Below, in pieces: positions 1 to 8,525 of a stretch of 64,000 nt of DNA (within the stretch, counting starts at the first letter, position 1; each line of letters opens with the position of its first letter). The position numbers were made by a program, and so were the translations under genes. The stretch comes from Pseudomonas sp. CAN1 (GTDB lineage Bacteria; Pseudomonadota; Gammaproteobacteria; Pseudomonadales; Pseudomonadaceae): the NCBI RefSeq assembly GCF_030462585.1, contig NZ_JASMRU010000002.1, forward strand, positions 124,001-188,000, given 5' to 3'. The notes below the pieces were generated by a model that saw only the letters and a list, made by a program, of their open reading frames with translations, was not told the DNA's origin and searched no databases.

Positions 1-1357
1 TCTTGGTGCGCGCTTTCTCGGCCAGTTCGGCGGCTTCGGCGGCGAGTTGCAGGAGGCTCTTCTGGTCGACGTTCTTGATCACCGGGACCAGCAGACCATC
101 CGGGGTGTCCACGGCAAAGCCGATGTTCACGTACTTCTTGCGGATCAGCGCCTTGCCGCTGGGGGCCAGCGAGCTGTTGAAGTCCGGCATTTCCTTGAGC
201 AGGTGGGCACAGGCCTTCAGCAGGATCGGCAGCACGGTCAGCTTGACGCCAGCCTTTTCCGCAACGGCTTTCTGGGCCACGCGGAAGGCTTCCATCTCGG
301 TGATGTCGGCCGAGTCGAACTGGGTCACGTGCGGCACGTTCAGCCAGCTGCGATGCAGGTTGGCGGCGCCGACCTGCATCAGGCGGGTCATCGCCACTTC
401 TTCCACTTCGCCGAACTTGCTGAAGTCGACTTCCGGAATCGGCGGGATGCCCGCGCCACCAGTGGCGCCAGCCGGCGCGCCGGATTTGGCGCGCTGCAGT
501 TGTTCCTTGACGAACAGCTGCACGTCTTCCTTGAGGATGCGGCCTTTCGGACCGGTGCCTTTGACTTCGTTCAGCTCGACGCCGAACTCGCGGGCGACCA
601 TGCGCACTGCGGGGCCAGCGTGAACCTTGGCGCCGTCACGGCTGGGCGCGCCCACCGGAGCGGCTTCCGCAGCCGGAGCCGCGGCAGCCGGTGCCGGAGC
701 GGCGGCAGGGGCAGCAGCGGCCGGAGCCGGTGCGGCAGCCGGAGCTTCGGCAGCAGCCGGGGCAGCAGCGCCCGCGACCTTGAGCTTGAGGATCAGGTCG
801 CCGGTGCCAACTTCGTCACCGACCTTGATCGACACGCTTTCCACCACGCCGGAGGCCGGCGAGGGGATTTCCATGCTGGCCTTGTCCGATTCCAGGGTGA
901 TCAGCGACTGGTCGGCTTCGACCGTGTCGCCGGCTTTCACCATGACTTCGATGACGTTGGCCTTGCCGGCCGAGCCGATGTCCGGGACGTGGATGTCCTG
1001 GACGCTGGCGGCAGCAGCAGGCGCGGCAGCCGGCGCCGGGGCAGCGGCCGGAGCCTCTGCCTTGGGTGCCTCGGCGGCCGGAGCCGGAGCTTCGGCCTTG
1101 GGCGCTTCGGCAGCCGCCGAACCACCCTCGACTTCCAGCTCGAGGATCTCGTCGCCTTCCTTCAGGGTGTCGCCCACCTTGACCTTCAGGCTCTTCACCA
1201 CGCCGGCTTTCGGCGAGGGGATTTCCATGCTGGCCTTGTCGGATTCCAGGGTCAGCAGGCTCTGGTCGGCCTCGACGGTGTCGCCGACCTTGACCAGCAG
1301 TTCGATGACTTCACCCTGACCATTGCCGATGTCGGGTACACGAATCAGTTCGCTCAT
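1..1357 (-). CDS. aceF: Dihydrolipoamide acetyltransferase (PDH E2), C-terminus cut by window edge
   Basis: E2 core of the pyruvate dehydrogenase complex, moving acetyl groups from lipoyl-lysine to CoA. About 452 N-terminal residues are visible; the catalytic C-terminus lies off the left edge. There are two lipoyl domains, each with an ESDKASMEIPSP motif, lipoyl lysines at about Lys41 and Lys159, separated and followed by long Ala/Pro/Glu linkers. A peripheral subunit-binding domain (VRMVAREFGVEL) and the start of the acyltransferase domain follow. The ATG is preceded by a strong GAGGAGAGG ribosome site lying in the 11-nt gap after the aceE stop, so the two genes form an operon. The two lipoyl modules are almost identical in the segment around the lysine, indicating an internal duplication, as is usual in the family. 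Confidence 0.96.
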   Translation of the reverse strand, partial: MSELIRVPDIGNGQGEVIELLVKVGDTVEADQSLLTLESDKASMEIPSPKAGVVKSLKVKVGDTLKEGDEILELEVEGGSAAAEAPKAEAPAPAAEAPKAEAPAAAPAPAAAPAAAASVQDIHVPDIGSAGKANVIEVMVKAGDTVEADQSLITLESDKASMEIPSPASGVVESVSIKVGDEVGTGDLILKLKVAGAAAPAAAEAPAAAPAPAAAAPAAAPAPAAAAPAAEAAPVGAPSRDGAKVHAGPAVRMVAREFGVELNEVKGTGPKGRILKEDVQLFVKEQLQRAKSGAPAGATGGAGIPPIPEVDFSKFGEVEEVAMTRLMQVGAANLHRSWLNVPHVTQFDSADITEMEAFRVAQKAVAEKAGVKLTVLPILLKACAHLLKEMPDFNSSLAPSGKALIRKKYVNIGFAVDTPDGLLVPVIKNVDQKSLLQLAAEAAELAEKARTK

Positions 1358-1368
1358 CGTGCCTCTCC

Positions 1369-4017
1369 TCAGCAGTCCAGCGGGTTACGTTTTTCGGGGT
1401 TGATGCCGAACTTGGCGATGGCTTCGGCCACGACCTTGGGTTCGATATCACCGCGATCGGCCAGGGCTTCCAGCGCGGCCAGCACCACCCAGTGGCGGTC
1501 GACTTCGAAGAAGTCGCGCAGCTTGCGGCGGCTGTCGCTGCGGCCGAAGCCGTCGGTGCCCAGGACCTTGAACTCCTTGCTCGGCACCCACTGACGGATC
1601 TGCTCGGCGTAGAGCTTCATGTAGTCGGTGGAGGCGATCACCGGGCCCTTGCGGCCGGCGAGGCACTCTTCGACGTAGCTCTGCTTCGGCTTCTGACCCG
1701 GGTGCAGGCGGTTCCAGCGCTCGACAGCCAGGCCGTCGCGGCGCAGTTCGTTGAAGCTCGGTACCGACCAGACGTCGGCGCCGATGCCGAAGTCTTCGCG
1801 CAGGATCTTCGCGGCGGCTTCGACTTCACGCAGGATGGTGCCCGAGCCCAGCAGCTGCACGTGATGTGCGGCGGCCTTCTTGTCCTCATCGAGCAGGTAC
1901 ATGCCCTTGATGATGCCTTCCTCTGCGCCCTTGGGCATGGCCGGCTGGACGTAGTTCTCGTTCATCACGGTGATGTAATAGAAGATGTCCTGCTGCTCTT
2001 CGATCATCTGACGCGAGCCTTCGCGGATGATCACCGCCAGCTCGTAGGCGTAGGTCGGATCGTAGGTGCGGCAGTTCGGGATGGTCGCCGCCAGCAGGTG
2101 GCTGTGACCGTCTTCGTGCTGCAGGCCTTCACCGTTCAGGGTGGTACGGCCGGCGGTGCCGCCGATCAGGAAGCCGTGCGCGCGGCTGTCGCCAGCGGCC
2201 CAGGCCAGGTCGCCGATACGCTGGAAGCCGAACATCGAATAGAAGATGTAGAACGGCAGCATCGGCTGGTTGTGCGTGGAGTACGAGGTACCCGCGGCGA
2301 TCCAGCTGGACATGGCGCCGGCTTCGTTGATGCCTTCCTCGAGGATCTGACCTTTCTTGTCCTCGCGGTAGAACATCACCTGGTCCTTATCCACCGGCTC
2401 GTACAGCTGGCCGACGGAGGAGTAGATACCCAGCTGACGGAACATACCTTCCATACCGAAGGTACGGGCTTCGTCCGGCACGATCGGGACGATGCGCGGG
2501 CCGAGTTCCTTGTCCTTGACCAGCTGCGAGATGATCCGCACGAAGGCCATGGTGGTGGAGATTTCGCGGTCGCCCGAGCCATCGAGCATGGCCTTGAGGG
2601 TTTCCAGCGGGGGAACCGGGACCTGGAAGCTCTTCTCGCGGCGCACCGGCATCACACCGCCCAGTGCGGCACGGCGGTTGGCCAGGTACTTGGCCTCGGC
2701 GCTGCCTTCCTCGGGGCGGTAGAACGGCAGGTTTTCCAGGTCGGCATCCTTGATCGGGATGTCGAACTTGTCGCGGAACGACTTCAGCGACTCGACGTCG
2801 ACCTTCTTGACGTTGTGCGCGATGTTCTTCGCTTCGCCCGAACCTGTGCCATAGCCCTTGATGGTCTTGGCCAGGATGACGGTCGGCTGGCCCTTGTGGT
2901 TGACCGCCTGGTGGTAGGCCGCATAGACCTTGTAGGGGTCGTGGCCGCCACGGTTGAGTTTCCAGACTTCCTCGTCGGAGAGGTCCTTGACCATCTCCAG
3001 CAGCTCCGGACGTGCACCGAAGAAGTGCTCACGCACGTAGGCGCCGTCTTTGGCCTTGTAGTTCTGGTACTCGCCGTCGATGACCTCGTCCATGCGCTGC
3101 TGCAGCAGGCCGGCGGTGTCCTTGGCGAACAGCGGGTCCCAGAAGCGACCCCAGACCACCTTGTTGACGTTCCACTCGGCGCCACGGAACACGCCTTCGA
3201 GTTCCTGGATGATCTTGCCGTTGCCGCGAACCGGGCCGTCGAGGCGCTGCAGGTTGCAGTTGATGACGAAGATCAGGTTGTCCAGCTTCTCGCGGCCGGC
3301 CAGGGAGATCGCGCCCAGGGATTCGGGCTCGTCGCACTCGCCGTCGCCCATGAAGCACCAGACCTTCTGCTTGCCGGCGGGGATGAAGCCGCGGCTTTCC
3401 AGGTACTTCATGAAGCGCGCCTGGTAGATCGCCTGGATCGGACCCAGACCCATGGAAACGGTCGGGAACTGCCAGAAGTCCGGCATCAGCCAGGGGTGCG
3501 GGTAGGAAGACAGGCCGTTGCCGTCCACTTCCTGGCGGAAGTTGTTCAGCTGGTCTTCGGTGATGCGGCCTTCGAGGAAGGCGCGGGCGTAGACGCCGGG
3601 GGAGGCGTGGCCCTGGAAGAACACCAGGTCGCCGCCGTGTTCTTCGGTCGGGGCCTGGAAGAAGTAGTTGAAGCCAACGTCATACAGGGTCGCCGAGGAG
3701 GCGAAGGAGGAGATGTGACCACCCAGATCCGGGTCGGCCTTGTTGGCCTTCATCACCATCGCCAGGGCGTTCCAGCGCACCAGGGAGCGGATGCGGCGTT
3801 CCATGAACAGGTCGCCAGGCATGCGGGCTTCGTGGGTTACCGGGATGCTGTTGCGGTACGGCGTGGTGATCGCGTAGGGCAGTTGGGTGCCGGACCGGCT
3901 GGCCAGCTCGCCCATACGGGTCATCAGGTAATGGGCGCGGTCTTCACCTTCACGGTCCAGGACCGATTCCAGGGCGTCCAGCCATTCCTGGGTTTCGACG
4001 GGATCGAGGTCTTGCAT
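1369..4017 (-). CDS. aceE: Pyruvate dehydrogenase E1 component (homodimeric type)
   Basis: Thiamine-diphosphate-dependent decarboxylation of pyruvate and reductive acetylation of the E2 lipoyl groups; cytoplasmic. The 882 residues match the usual length of the gamma-proteobacterial homodimeric E1. The ThDP/metal motif GDGE starts at about residue 224, with the paired Asn of VINCNLQ near 253-255. The N-terminus (MQDLDPVETQEWLDALESV) is the typical E2-binding start. A GGAG sits about 8 nt before the ATG. It is the first gene of aceE-aceF and is divergent from glnE. Regulation by a FadR/PdhR-type repressor is inferred from two operator sequences upstream (see that feature). Confidence 0.98.
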   Translation of the reverse strand: MQDLDPVETQEWLDALESVLDREGEDRAHYLMTRMGELASRSGTQLPYAITTPYRNSIPVTHEARMPGDLFMERRIRSLVRWNALAMVMKANKADPDLGGHISSFASSATLYDVGFNYFFQAPTEEHGGDLVFFQGHASPGVYARAFLEGRITEDQLNNFRQEVDGNGLSSYPHPWLMPDFWQFPTVSMGLGPIQAIYQARFMKYLESRGFIPAGKQKVWCFMGDGECDEPESLGAISLAGREKLDNLIFVINCNLQRLDGPVRGNGKIIQELEGVFRGAEWNVNKVVWGRFWDPLFAKDTAGLLQQRMDEVIDGEYQNYKAKDGAYVREHFFGARPELLEMVKDLSDEEVWKLNRGGHDPYKVYAAYHQAVNHKGQPTVILAKTIKGYGTGSGEAKNIAHNVKKVDVESLKSFRDKFDIPIKDADLENLPFYRPEEGSAEAKYLANRRAALGGVMPVRREKSFQVPVPPLETLKAMLDGSGDREISTTMAFVRIISQLVKDKELGPRIVPIVPDEARTFGMEGMFRQLGIYSSVGQLYEPVDKDQVMFYREDKKGQILEEGINEAGAMSSWIAAGTSYSTHNQPMLPFYIFYSMFGFQRIGDLAWAAGDSRAHGFLIGGTAGRTTLNGEGLQHEDGHSHLLAATIPNCRTYDPTYAYELAVIIREGSRQMIEEQQDIFYYITVMNENYVQPAMPKGAEEGIIKGMYLLDEDKKAAAHHVQLLGSGTILREVEAAAKILREDFGIGADVWSVPSFNELRRDGLAVERWNRLHPGQKPKQSYVEECLAGRKGPVIASTDYMKLYAEQIRQWVPSKEFKVLGTDGFGRSDSRRKLRDFFEVDRHWVVLAALEALADRGDIEPKVVAEAIAKFGINPEKRNPLDC

Positions 4018-4260
4018 GGCTTGCTCCAGGGCGGAAAGGCTTCCAGAATCGGAAGCCAGTAGATCGTTGCCGATAGCTGCGCCAACCTCGTGGGCGACGC
4101 GGCGAATTCTTGGAAGTGCTCCGGGGGTACGCCCGGCGGGTTGTAGTTTTACTACAAATCGCCAGCGGATACATCCCTCCGCCAGAAAAAGTTAGTAGTA
4201 AAACTACAGGGGCGCGAAAGACGGGATCGCCGGCGCCTCGCCGACCACTCAGGATAGACC
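4018..4260. promoter_or_regulatory. aceE/glnE divergent intergenic region with two FadR-class operator sequences
   Basis: The 243-bp gap holds a perfect 17-bp palindrome TTGTAGTTTTACTACAA at 4141-4157 and a second palindrome GTAGTAAAACTAC at 4195-4207. Both match the published FadR-subfamily GntR operator form TNGT-N3-ACNA exactly. Their centres (4149 and 4201) are 52 bp apart, about five helical turns, so both sites lie on the same DNA face. E. coli PdhR, of this subfamily, controls the pdh operon through a related site; a GntR regulator of aceEF is the inference here. Which promoter is controlled, and the identity of the regulator, cannot be told from this window. Confidence 0.65.
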
Positions 4261-7206
4261 ATGAGCCTGCCGTCCCTGGCCGCTTTGCCGGCCACCCTGA
4301 AGCCCCTCGCCGAGCGGGCCGAACAGAATTTCCGCACTGCCATCGCCGCGTTTTCTCCCGAGCAGATTGCAAGCTTCGAAGGCTGGTCCGACGAGCGGCA
4401 CGCCGATTTCGCCCGGGTCACCGCCGGCAGCGATTTCGTCGCCGAGCAGGTCCAGCGTGATCCTGCCTTTCTATTGATGCTGGCCGCGACCGGCGAACTG
4501 GAGCGTGGCCTGCAGCCCGGCGAAATGGGCGCGCAACTGGAAGCGCTGCTGGCCGACTGCGCCGACGAGGACGAGCTGGGGCGCCGCCTGCGCCGCTTCC
4601 GCCGGCGCCAGCAGGTGCGCATCATCTGGCGCGACCTGACCCGTCGCAGCGACCTGGCCGGCACCTGCCGCGACCTTTCCGACCTTGCCGACGCCTGCAT
4701 CGACCAGTCCCTGGCCTGGCTCTACCAGCGTCACTGCCAGCAGTTCGGCGTGCCCATCGGCAACCGCTCCGGCCTGCCGCAGAAGATGATCGTGCTGGGC
4801 ATGGGCAAGCTGGGCGCGGGCGAGCTGAACCTGTCCTCCGACATCGACCTGATCTTCGGCTACCCCGAGGGCGGTGAGACCCAGGGCGCCAAGCGCGCGC
4901 TGGATAACCAGGAGTTCTTCACCCGCCTGGGGCAGAAGCTGATCAAGTCGCTGGACGCCATCACCGTCGAGGGCTTCGCCTTCCGCGTTGACATGCGCCT
5001 GCGCCCCTACGGCTCCAGCGGCCCGCTGGTGCACAGCTTTGCCGCGCTGGAGCAGTACTACCAGGACCAGGGCCGCGACTGGGAACGCTACGCGATGATC
5101 AAGGCCCGCGTGGTCGGCGGCGATCAGGAAGCCGGCCAGCGCCTGCTGGAGCTGCTGCGCCCGTTCGTCTACCGGCGCTACCTGGACTTCTCTGCCATCG
5201 AGGCGCTGCGCACCATGAAGCAGCTGATCCAGCAGGAAGTGCGGCGCAAGGGCATGAGCGAGAACATCAAGCTGGGCGCCGGCGGCATCCGCGAGGTGGA
5301 ATTCATCGCCCAGGCCTTCCAACTGATCCACGGCGGCCGTGACCTCAGCCTGCAGCAGCGGCCGTTGCTGCGGGTGCTGGCGATCCTCGAAGGGCAGGGC
5401 TACCTGCCGCCGCAGGTGGTTGCCGAGCTGCGCGAGGGCTACGAGTTCCTGCGCTACGCCGAGCATGCCCTGCAGGCCATCGCCGACCGCCAGACGCAGA
5501 TGCTGCCGGAGGACGAGATCGAGCGCGTGCGGCTCGCCTTCATCATGGGCTTCGCCAACTGGTCGGCGTTCCACCAGGCCACCAACCAGTGGCGCGACCG
5601 CATCGACTGGCATTTCCGCCAGGTCATCGCCGACCCCGACGAGGACGAAGACGGCCAGGTCGACACCACCATCGGCGGCGAGTGGATTCCCGTCTGGGAA
5701 GAGGCGGTGGACGAGGAGTCCGCCTGCCGGCAGTTCGCCGACAGCGGCTTCGCCGAACCGGCCCAGGCCTGGAAGCGCCTGACCGACCTGCGCCACGGCG
5801 CGCAGGTGCGTGCCATGCAGCGCCTGGGGCGCGAGCGGCTCGATGCCTTCATGCCGCGCCTGTTGAACATGATCGCCGAGCGCGGCCCGGCGGACGTTCT
5901 GCTGGAGCGCACGCTGCCGCTGATCGAGGCGGTGGCGCGGCGTTCGGCCTATCTGGTGTTGCTCACCGAGAACCCCGGTGCGCTGGAGCGCCTGCTGACC
6001 CTCTGCGCGGCCAGCCCGATGGTGGCCGAGCAGATCGCCCGCTTCCCGATCCTGCTCGACGAGCTATTGAATGAAGGACGGCTGTTCCGTCCGCCGCAGG
6101 CCGCCGAGCTGGGCGCCGAGCTGCGCGAGCGGCTGATGCGCATCCCCGAGGATGACCTCGAACAGCAGATGGAAACCCTGCGCCACTTCAAGCTGGCCCA
6201 CGGCCTGCGCGTGGTCGCCTCGGAGATCGCCGGGACGCTGCCGCTGATGAAGGTCAGCGACTACCTGACCTGGCTGGCCGAGGCGATCCTCGAACAGGTG
6301 CTGAGCCTGACCTGGGACCAACTGGTGCAGCGCCACGGCCGACCGACCCGCGTCGACGGCACGCCTTGCGATCCGGATTTCATCATCATCGGCTACGGCA
6401 AGTCCGGCGGCCTGGAGCTGGGCCACGGCTCGGACCTCGACCTGGTGTTCATCCACGATGGCGACCCGCAGAGCGAGACCGACGGCGAGAAGTCCATCGA
6501 CGGCGCGCAGTTCTACACGCGCCTGGGGCAGAAGATCATCCACTTCCTTACTGCGCAGACGCCCTCGGGCATGCTCTACGAGGTGGATATGCGCCTGCGC
6601 CCCAGCGGCGCCTCCGGCCTGCTGGTCAGCTCGCTGCGTGCCTTCGAGGTCTACCAGATGGGCGAGGCCTGGACCTGGGAGCATCAGGCGCTGGTGCGCG
6701 CCCGCGTGCTCGCCGGCTGCAAGCGGGTGGCCGTGGCGTTCGAGGCGATCCGCGCGAAAGTGCTGGGCCAGCAGCGCGACCTGGCTGAGCTGCGCAAGGA
6801 AGTCAGCGAGATGCGCGCGAAGATGCGCGACAACCTCGGCACCCCGAGCACGGCCGCCGGCACTGCGCCGAATGCCTTCGAGGCCGCGGCCCCGTTCGAT
6901 CTCAAGCAGGACGCCGGTGGTATCGTCGATATCGAATTTATGGTGCAATACGCGGCCCTGGCGTGGTCGTGGCAGCACCCGGAACTGGTGGAGTTCACCG
7001 ACAACATCCGCATTCTGGAAGCGCTGGAGCGGGTCGGGTTGATGTCCGGCGAGGATGTCCTGAAGCTGCAGGACGCCTACAAGGCCTACCGGGCGGCGGC
7101 GCACCGATTGTCCCTGCAGAAGCAGCCGGGCGTGGTGAGCGGCGACCACTTCCATGCGGAAAGGCGCATGGTGATGCAGATGTGGAAGGCCTTCGAGCTG
7201 ACCTGA
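4261..7206 (+). CDS. glnE: Bifunctional glutamine synthetase adenylyltransferase/deadenylyltransferase
   Basis: Adds and removes AMP on glutamine synthetase in response to PII/glutamine. At 981 residues it is slightly longer than E. coli GlnE. Two nucleotidyltransferase halves are visible: the N-terminal deadenylylase with GAGELNLSSDIDLIF at about residues 185-200, and the C-terminal adenylylase with GHGSDLDLVF at about 717-727; the N-terminal motif has Ser-Ser where the C-terminal one has Gly-Ser. Each is followed by its own all-alpha GlnD-like domain (VDMRLRP occurs in both halves). The ATG follows GGATAGACC. The next gene, waaF, starts 276 nt downstream after two hairpins. Confidence 0.97.
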   Translation: MSLPSLAALPATLKPLAERAEQNFRTAIAAFSPEQIASFEGWSDERHADFARVTAGSDFVAEQVQRDPAFLLMLAATGELERGLQPGEMGAQLEALLADCADEDELGRRLRRFRRRQQVRIIWRDLTRRSDLAGTCRDLSDLADACIDQSLAWLYQRHCQQFGVPIGNRSGLPQKMIVLGMGKLGAGELNLSSDIDLIFGYPEGGETQGAKRALDNQEFFTRLGQKLIKSLDAITVEGFAFRVDMRLRPYGSSGPLVHSFAALEQYYQDQGRDWERYAMIKARVVGGDQEAGQRLLELLRPFVYRRYLDFSAIEALRTMKQLIQQEVRRKGMSENIKLGAGGIREVEFIAQAFQLIHGGRDLSLQQRPLLRVLAILEGQGYLPPQVVAELREGYEFLRYAEHALQAIADRQTQMLPEDEIERVRLAFIMGFANWSAFHQATNQWRDRIDWHFRQVIADPDEDEDGQVDTTIGGEWIPVWEEAVDEESACRQFADSGFAEPAQAWKRLTDLRHGAQVRAMQRLGRERLDAFMPRLLNMIAERGPADVLLERTLPLIEAVARRSAYLVLLTENPGALERLLTLCAASPMVAEQIARFPILLDELLNEGRLFRPPQAAELGAELRERLMRIPEDDLEQQMETLRHFKLAHGLRVVASEIAGTLPLMKVSDYLTWLAEAILEQVLSLTWDQLVQRHGRPTRVDGTPCDPDFIIIGYGKSGGLELGHGSDLDLVFIHDGDPQSETDGEKSIDGAQFYTRLGQKIIHFLTAQTPSGMLYEVDMRLRPSGASGLLVSSLRAFEVYQMGEAWTWEHQALVRARVLAGCKRVAVAFEAIRAKVLGQQRDLAELRKEVSEMRAKMRDNLGTPSTAAGTAPNAFEAAAPFDLKQDAGGIVDIEFMVQYAALAWSWQHPELVEFTDNIRILEALERVGLMSGEDVLKLQDAYKAYRAAAHRLSLQKQPGVVSGDHFHAERRMVMQMWKAFELT

Positions 7207-7238
7207 TTCGCTGCGATTCCCCGTGAAGTAGAAAGCAT

Positions 7239-7260
7239 CCGGCGAGATGATGCTCGCCGG
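7239..7260. other. Hairpin after glnE
   Basis: CCGGCGAG-ATGATG-CTCGCCGG is a perfect 8-bp stem, 9 bp with the flanking T-A. It lies 33 nt past the glnE stop. There is no U-tract on either side, so it is not a standard intrinsic terminator; it may protect the glnE transcript end. Confidence 0.5.
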
Positions 7261-7442
7261 AACGGGTCGCGCTGTCAGTGCTGGGCTGGCAGCAGGAACA
7301 AGGCGCGCAATGCCGTTGCGCCAGGTCACAGGGAGTGACGAAAACCGCCCGGCTGCAAGAACGGCTGGGCTAGACTGCCGGCATTCGCTGCTCGGCACCC
7401 GATCGCAGAGGCCCGCGCCCTGCGGCTGGATGAATGGAGTAC

Positions 7443-7470
7443 GGGGAGGCGAGAGCCTCCCCGCTTGTTT
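7443..7470 (+). terminator. Possible intrinsic terminator/attenuator just upstream of waaF
   Basis: GGGGAGGC-GAGA-GCCTCCCC forms an 8-bp GC-rich stem with a 4-nt loop, followed by CGCTTGTTTT. It ends about 12 nt before the waaF start codon. The U-tract is interrupted, so termination may be partial. It could separate glnE from the LPS operon or tune entry into it. Confidence 0.45.
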
Positions 7471-7481
7471 TCGGAAAAGGC

Positions 7482-8525
7482 ATGAGAATTCTGATCGTAG
7501 GCCCCTCCTGGGTGGGCGACATGGTGATGGCGCAGACGCTCTTCCAGTGTCTGAAGCGGCAGCATCCGGACTGCGTGATCGACGTGCTGGCGCCCGACTG
7601 GAGCCGGCCGATCCTCGAGCGCATGCCCGAAGTGCGCCAGGCCCTGAGCTTCCCGCTTGGCCACGGCGTGCTGGACATCGCCTCGCGCCGGCGCATCGGC
7701 AAGACCCTCAAGGGCCAGTACGACCAGGCGATCCTCCTGCCCAACTCGCTCAAATCGGCGCTGGTGCCGTATTTCGCCGGCATCCCCAAGCGCACCGGCT
7801 GGAAAGGCGAGATGCGCTACGGCCTGCTCAACGACATCCGCGCGCTGGATAAAGAACGCTACCCGCTGATGATCGAGCGCTTCATGGCCCTCGCTTTCGC
7901 GCCAGGTGAAGAGTTACCGCAGCCTTATCCACAGCCGCGCCTGTCCATCGATCCGCAGAGCCGCGAGGCCGCCCTGGCCAAGTTTGGCCTGAGCCTGGAC
8001 CGGCCGGTGCTGGCCCTGTGTCCCGGCGCCGAGTTCGGCGAGGCCAAGCGCTGGCCGGCCGAGTACTACGCCAAGGTCGCCGAGGTGAAGATCCGTGCCG
8101 GCTGGCAGGTGTGGATCTTCGGCTCGAAGAACGACCATCCCGGTGGCGAAGACATCCGCATGCGCCTGATCCCCGGCCTGCGCGAGGAGTCGGTGAACCT
8201 TGCCGGCGAGACCGCCCTGGCCGAAGCCATCGACCTGATGTCCTGCGCCAGCGCCGTGGTCACCAACGATTCCGGCCTGATGCACGTGGCCGCTGCGCTG
8301 AACCGCCCGCTGGTGGCGGTCTACGGCTCCACCTCGCCGCAGTTCACCCCGCCGCTGGCCGACGCCGTCGAGATCGTCCGCCTCGGCCTGGAATGCAGCC
8401 CCTGCTTCGATCGCGTCTGCCGTTTCGGCCACTACAACTGCCTGCGCGAGCTGAAGCCGCGCCCGGTGCTCGAAGCGCTGGACCGACTGGTCGCCGACCC
8501 GGTGGATGTGGAAAGCGCTGAATGA
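7482..8525 (+). CDS. waaF: ADP-heptose:LPS heptosyltransferase II
   Basis: Adds the second L-glycero-D-manno-heptose to the LPS inner core on the cytoplasmic face of the inner membrane. It has 347 residues, starting MRILIVGPSWVGDMVMAQTLF, the standard GT9 N-terminus. The open frame extends 48 nt further upstream, but that extension (MEYGEARASPLV...) runs through the hairpin and does not resemble the family. The C-terminal ADP-heptose site is seen as VVTNDSGLMHVAAAL. The stop overlaps the waaC start by ATGA, so the two are translationally coupled. Confidence 0.97.
   Translation: MRILIVGPSWVGDMVMAQTLFQCLKRQHPDCVIDVLAPDWSRPILERMPEVRQALSFPLGHGVLDIASRRRIGKTLKGQYDQAILLPNSLKSALVPYFAGIPKRTGWKGEMRYGLLNDIRALDKERYPLMIERFMALAFAPGEELPQPYPQPRLSIDPQSREAALAKFGLSLDRPVLALCPGAEFGEAKRWPAEYYAKVAEVKIRAGWQVWIFGSKNDHPGGEDIRMRLIPGLREESVNLAGETALAEAIDLMSCASAVVTNDSGLMHVAAALNRPLVAVYGSTSPQFTPPLADAVEIVRLGLECSPCFDRVCRFGHYNCLRELKPRPVLEALDRLVADPVDVESAE

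Noticed and set aside
627..1319. Ala/Gly-rich 230-codon plus-strand frame
   Set aside because: Antisense reading of the AceF Ala/Pro linkers and lipoyl domains; low complexity is inherited from the real gene.
1492..4062. 856-codon open frame antisense to aceE
   Set aside because: High GC makes the antisense frame free of stops; amino-acid composition (Val/Ala/Gly/His/Asp repeats) and the clear aceE on the other strand show it is a shadow.
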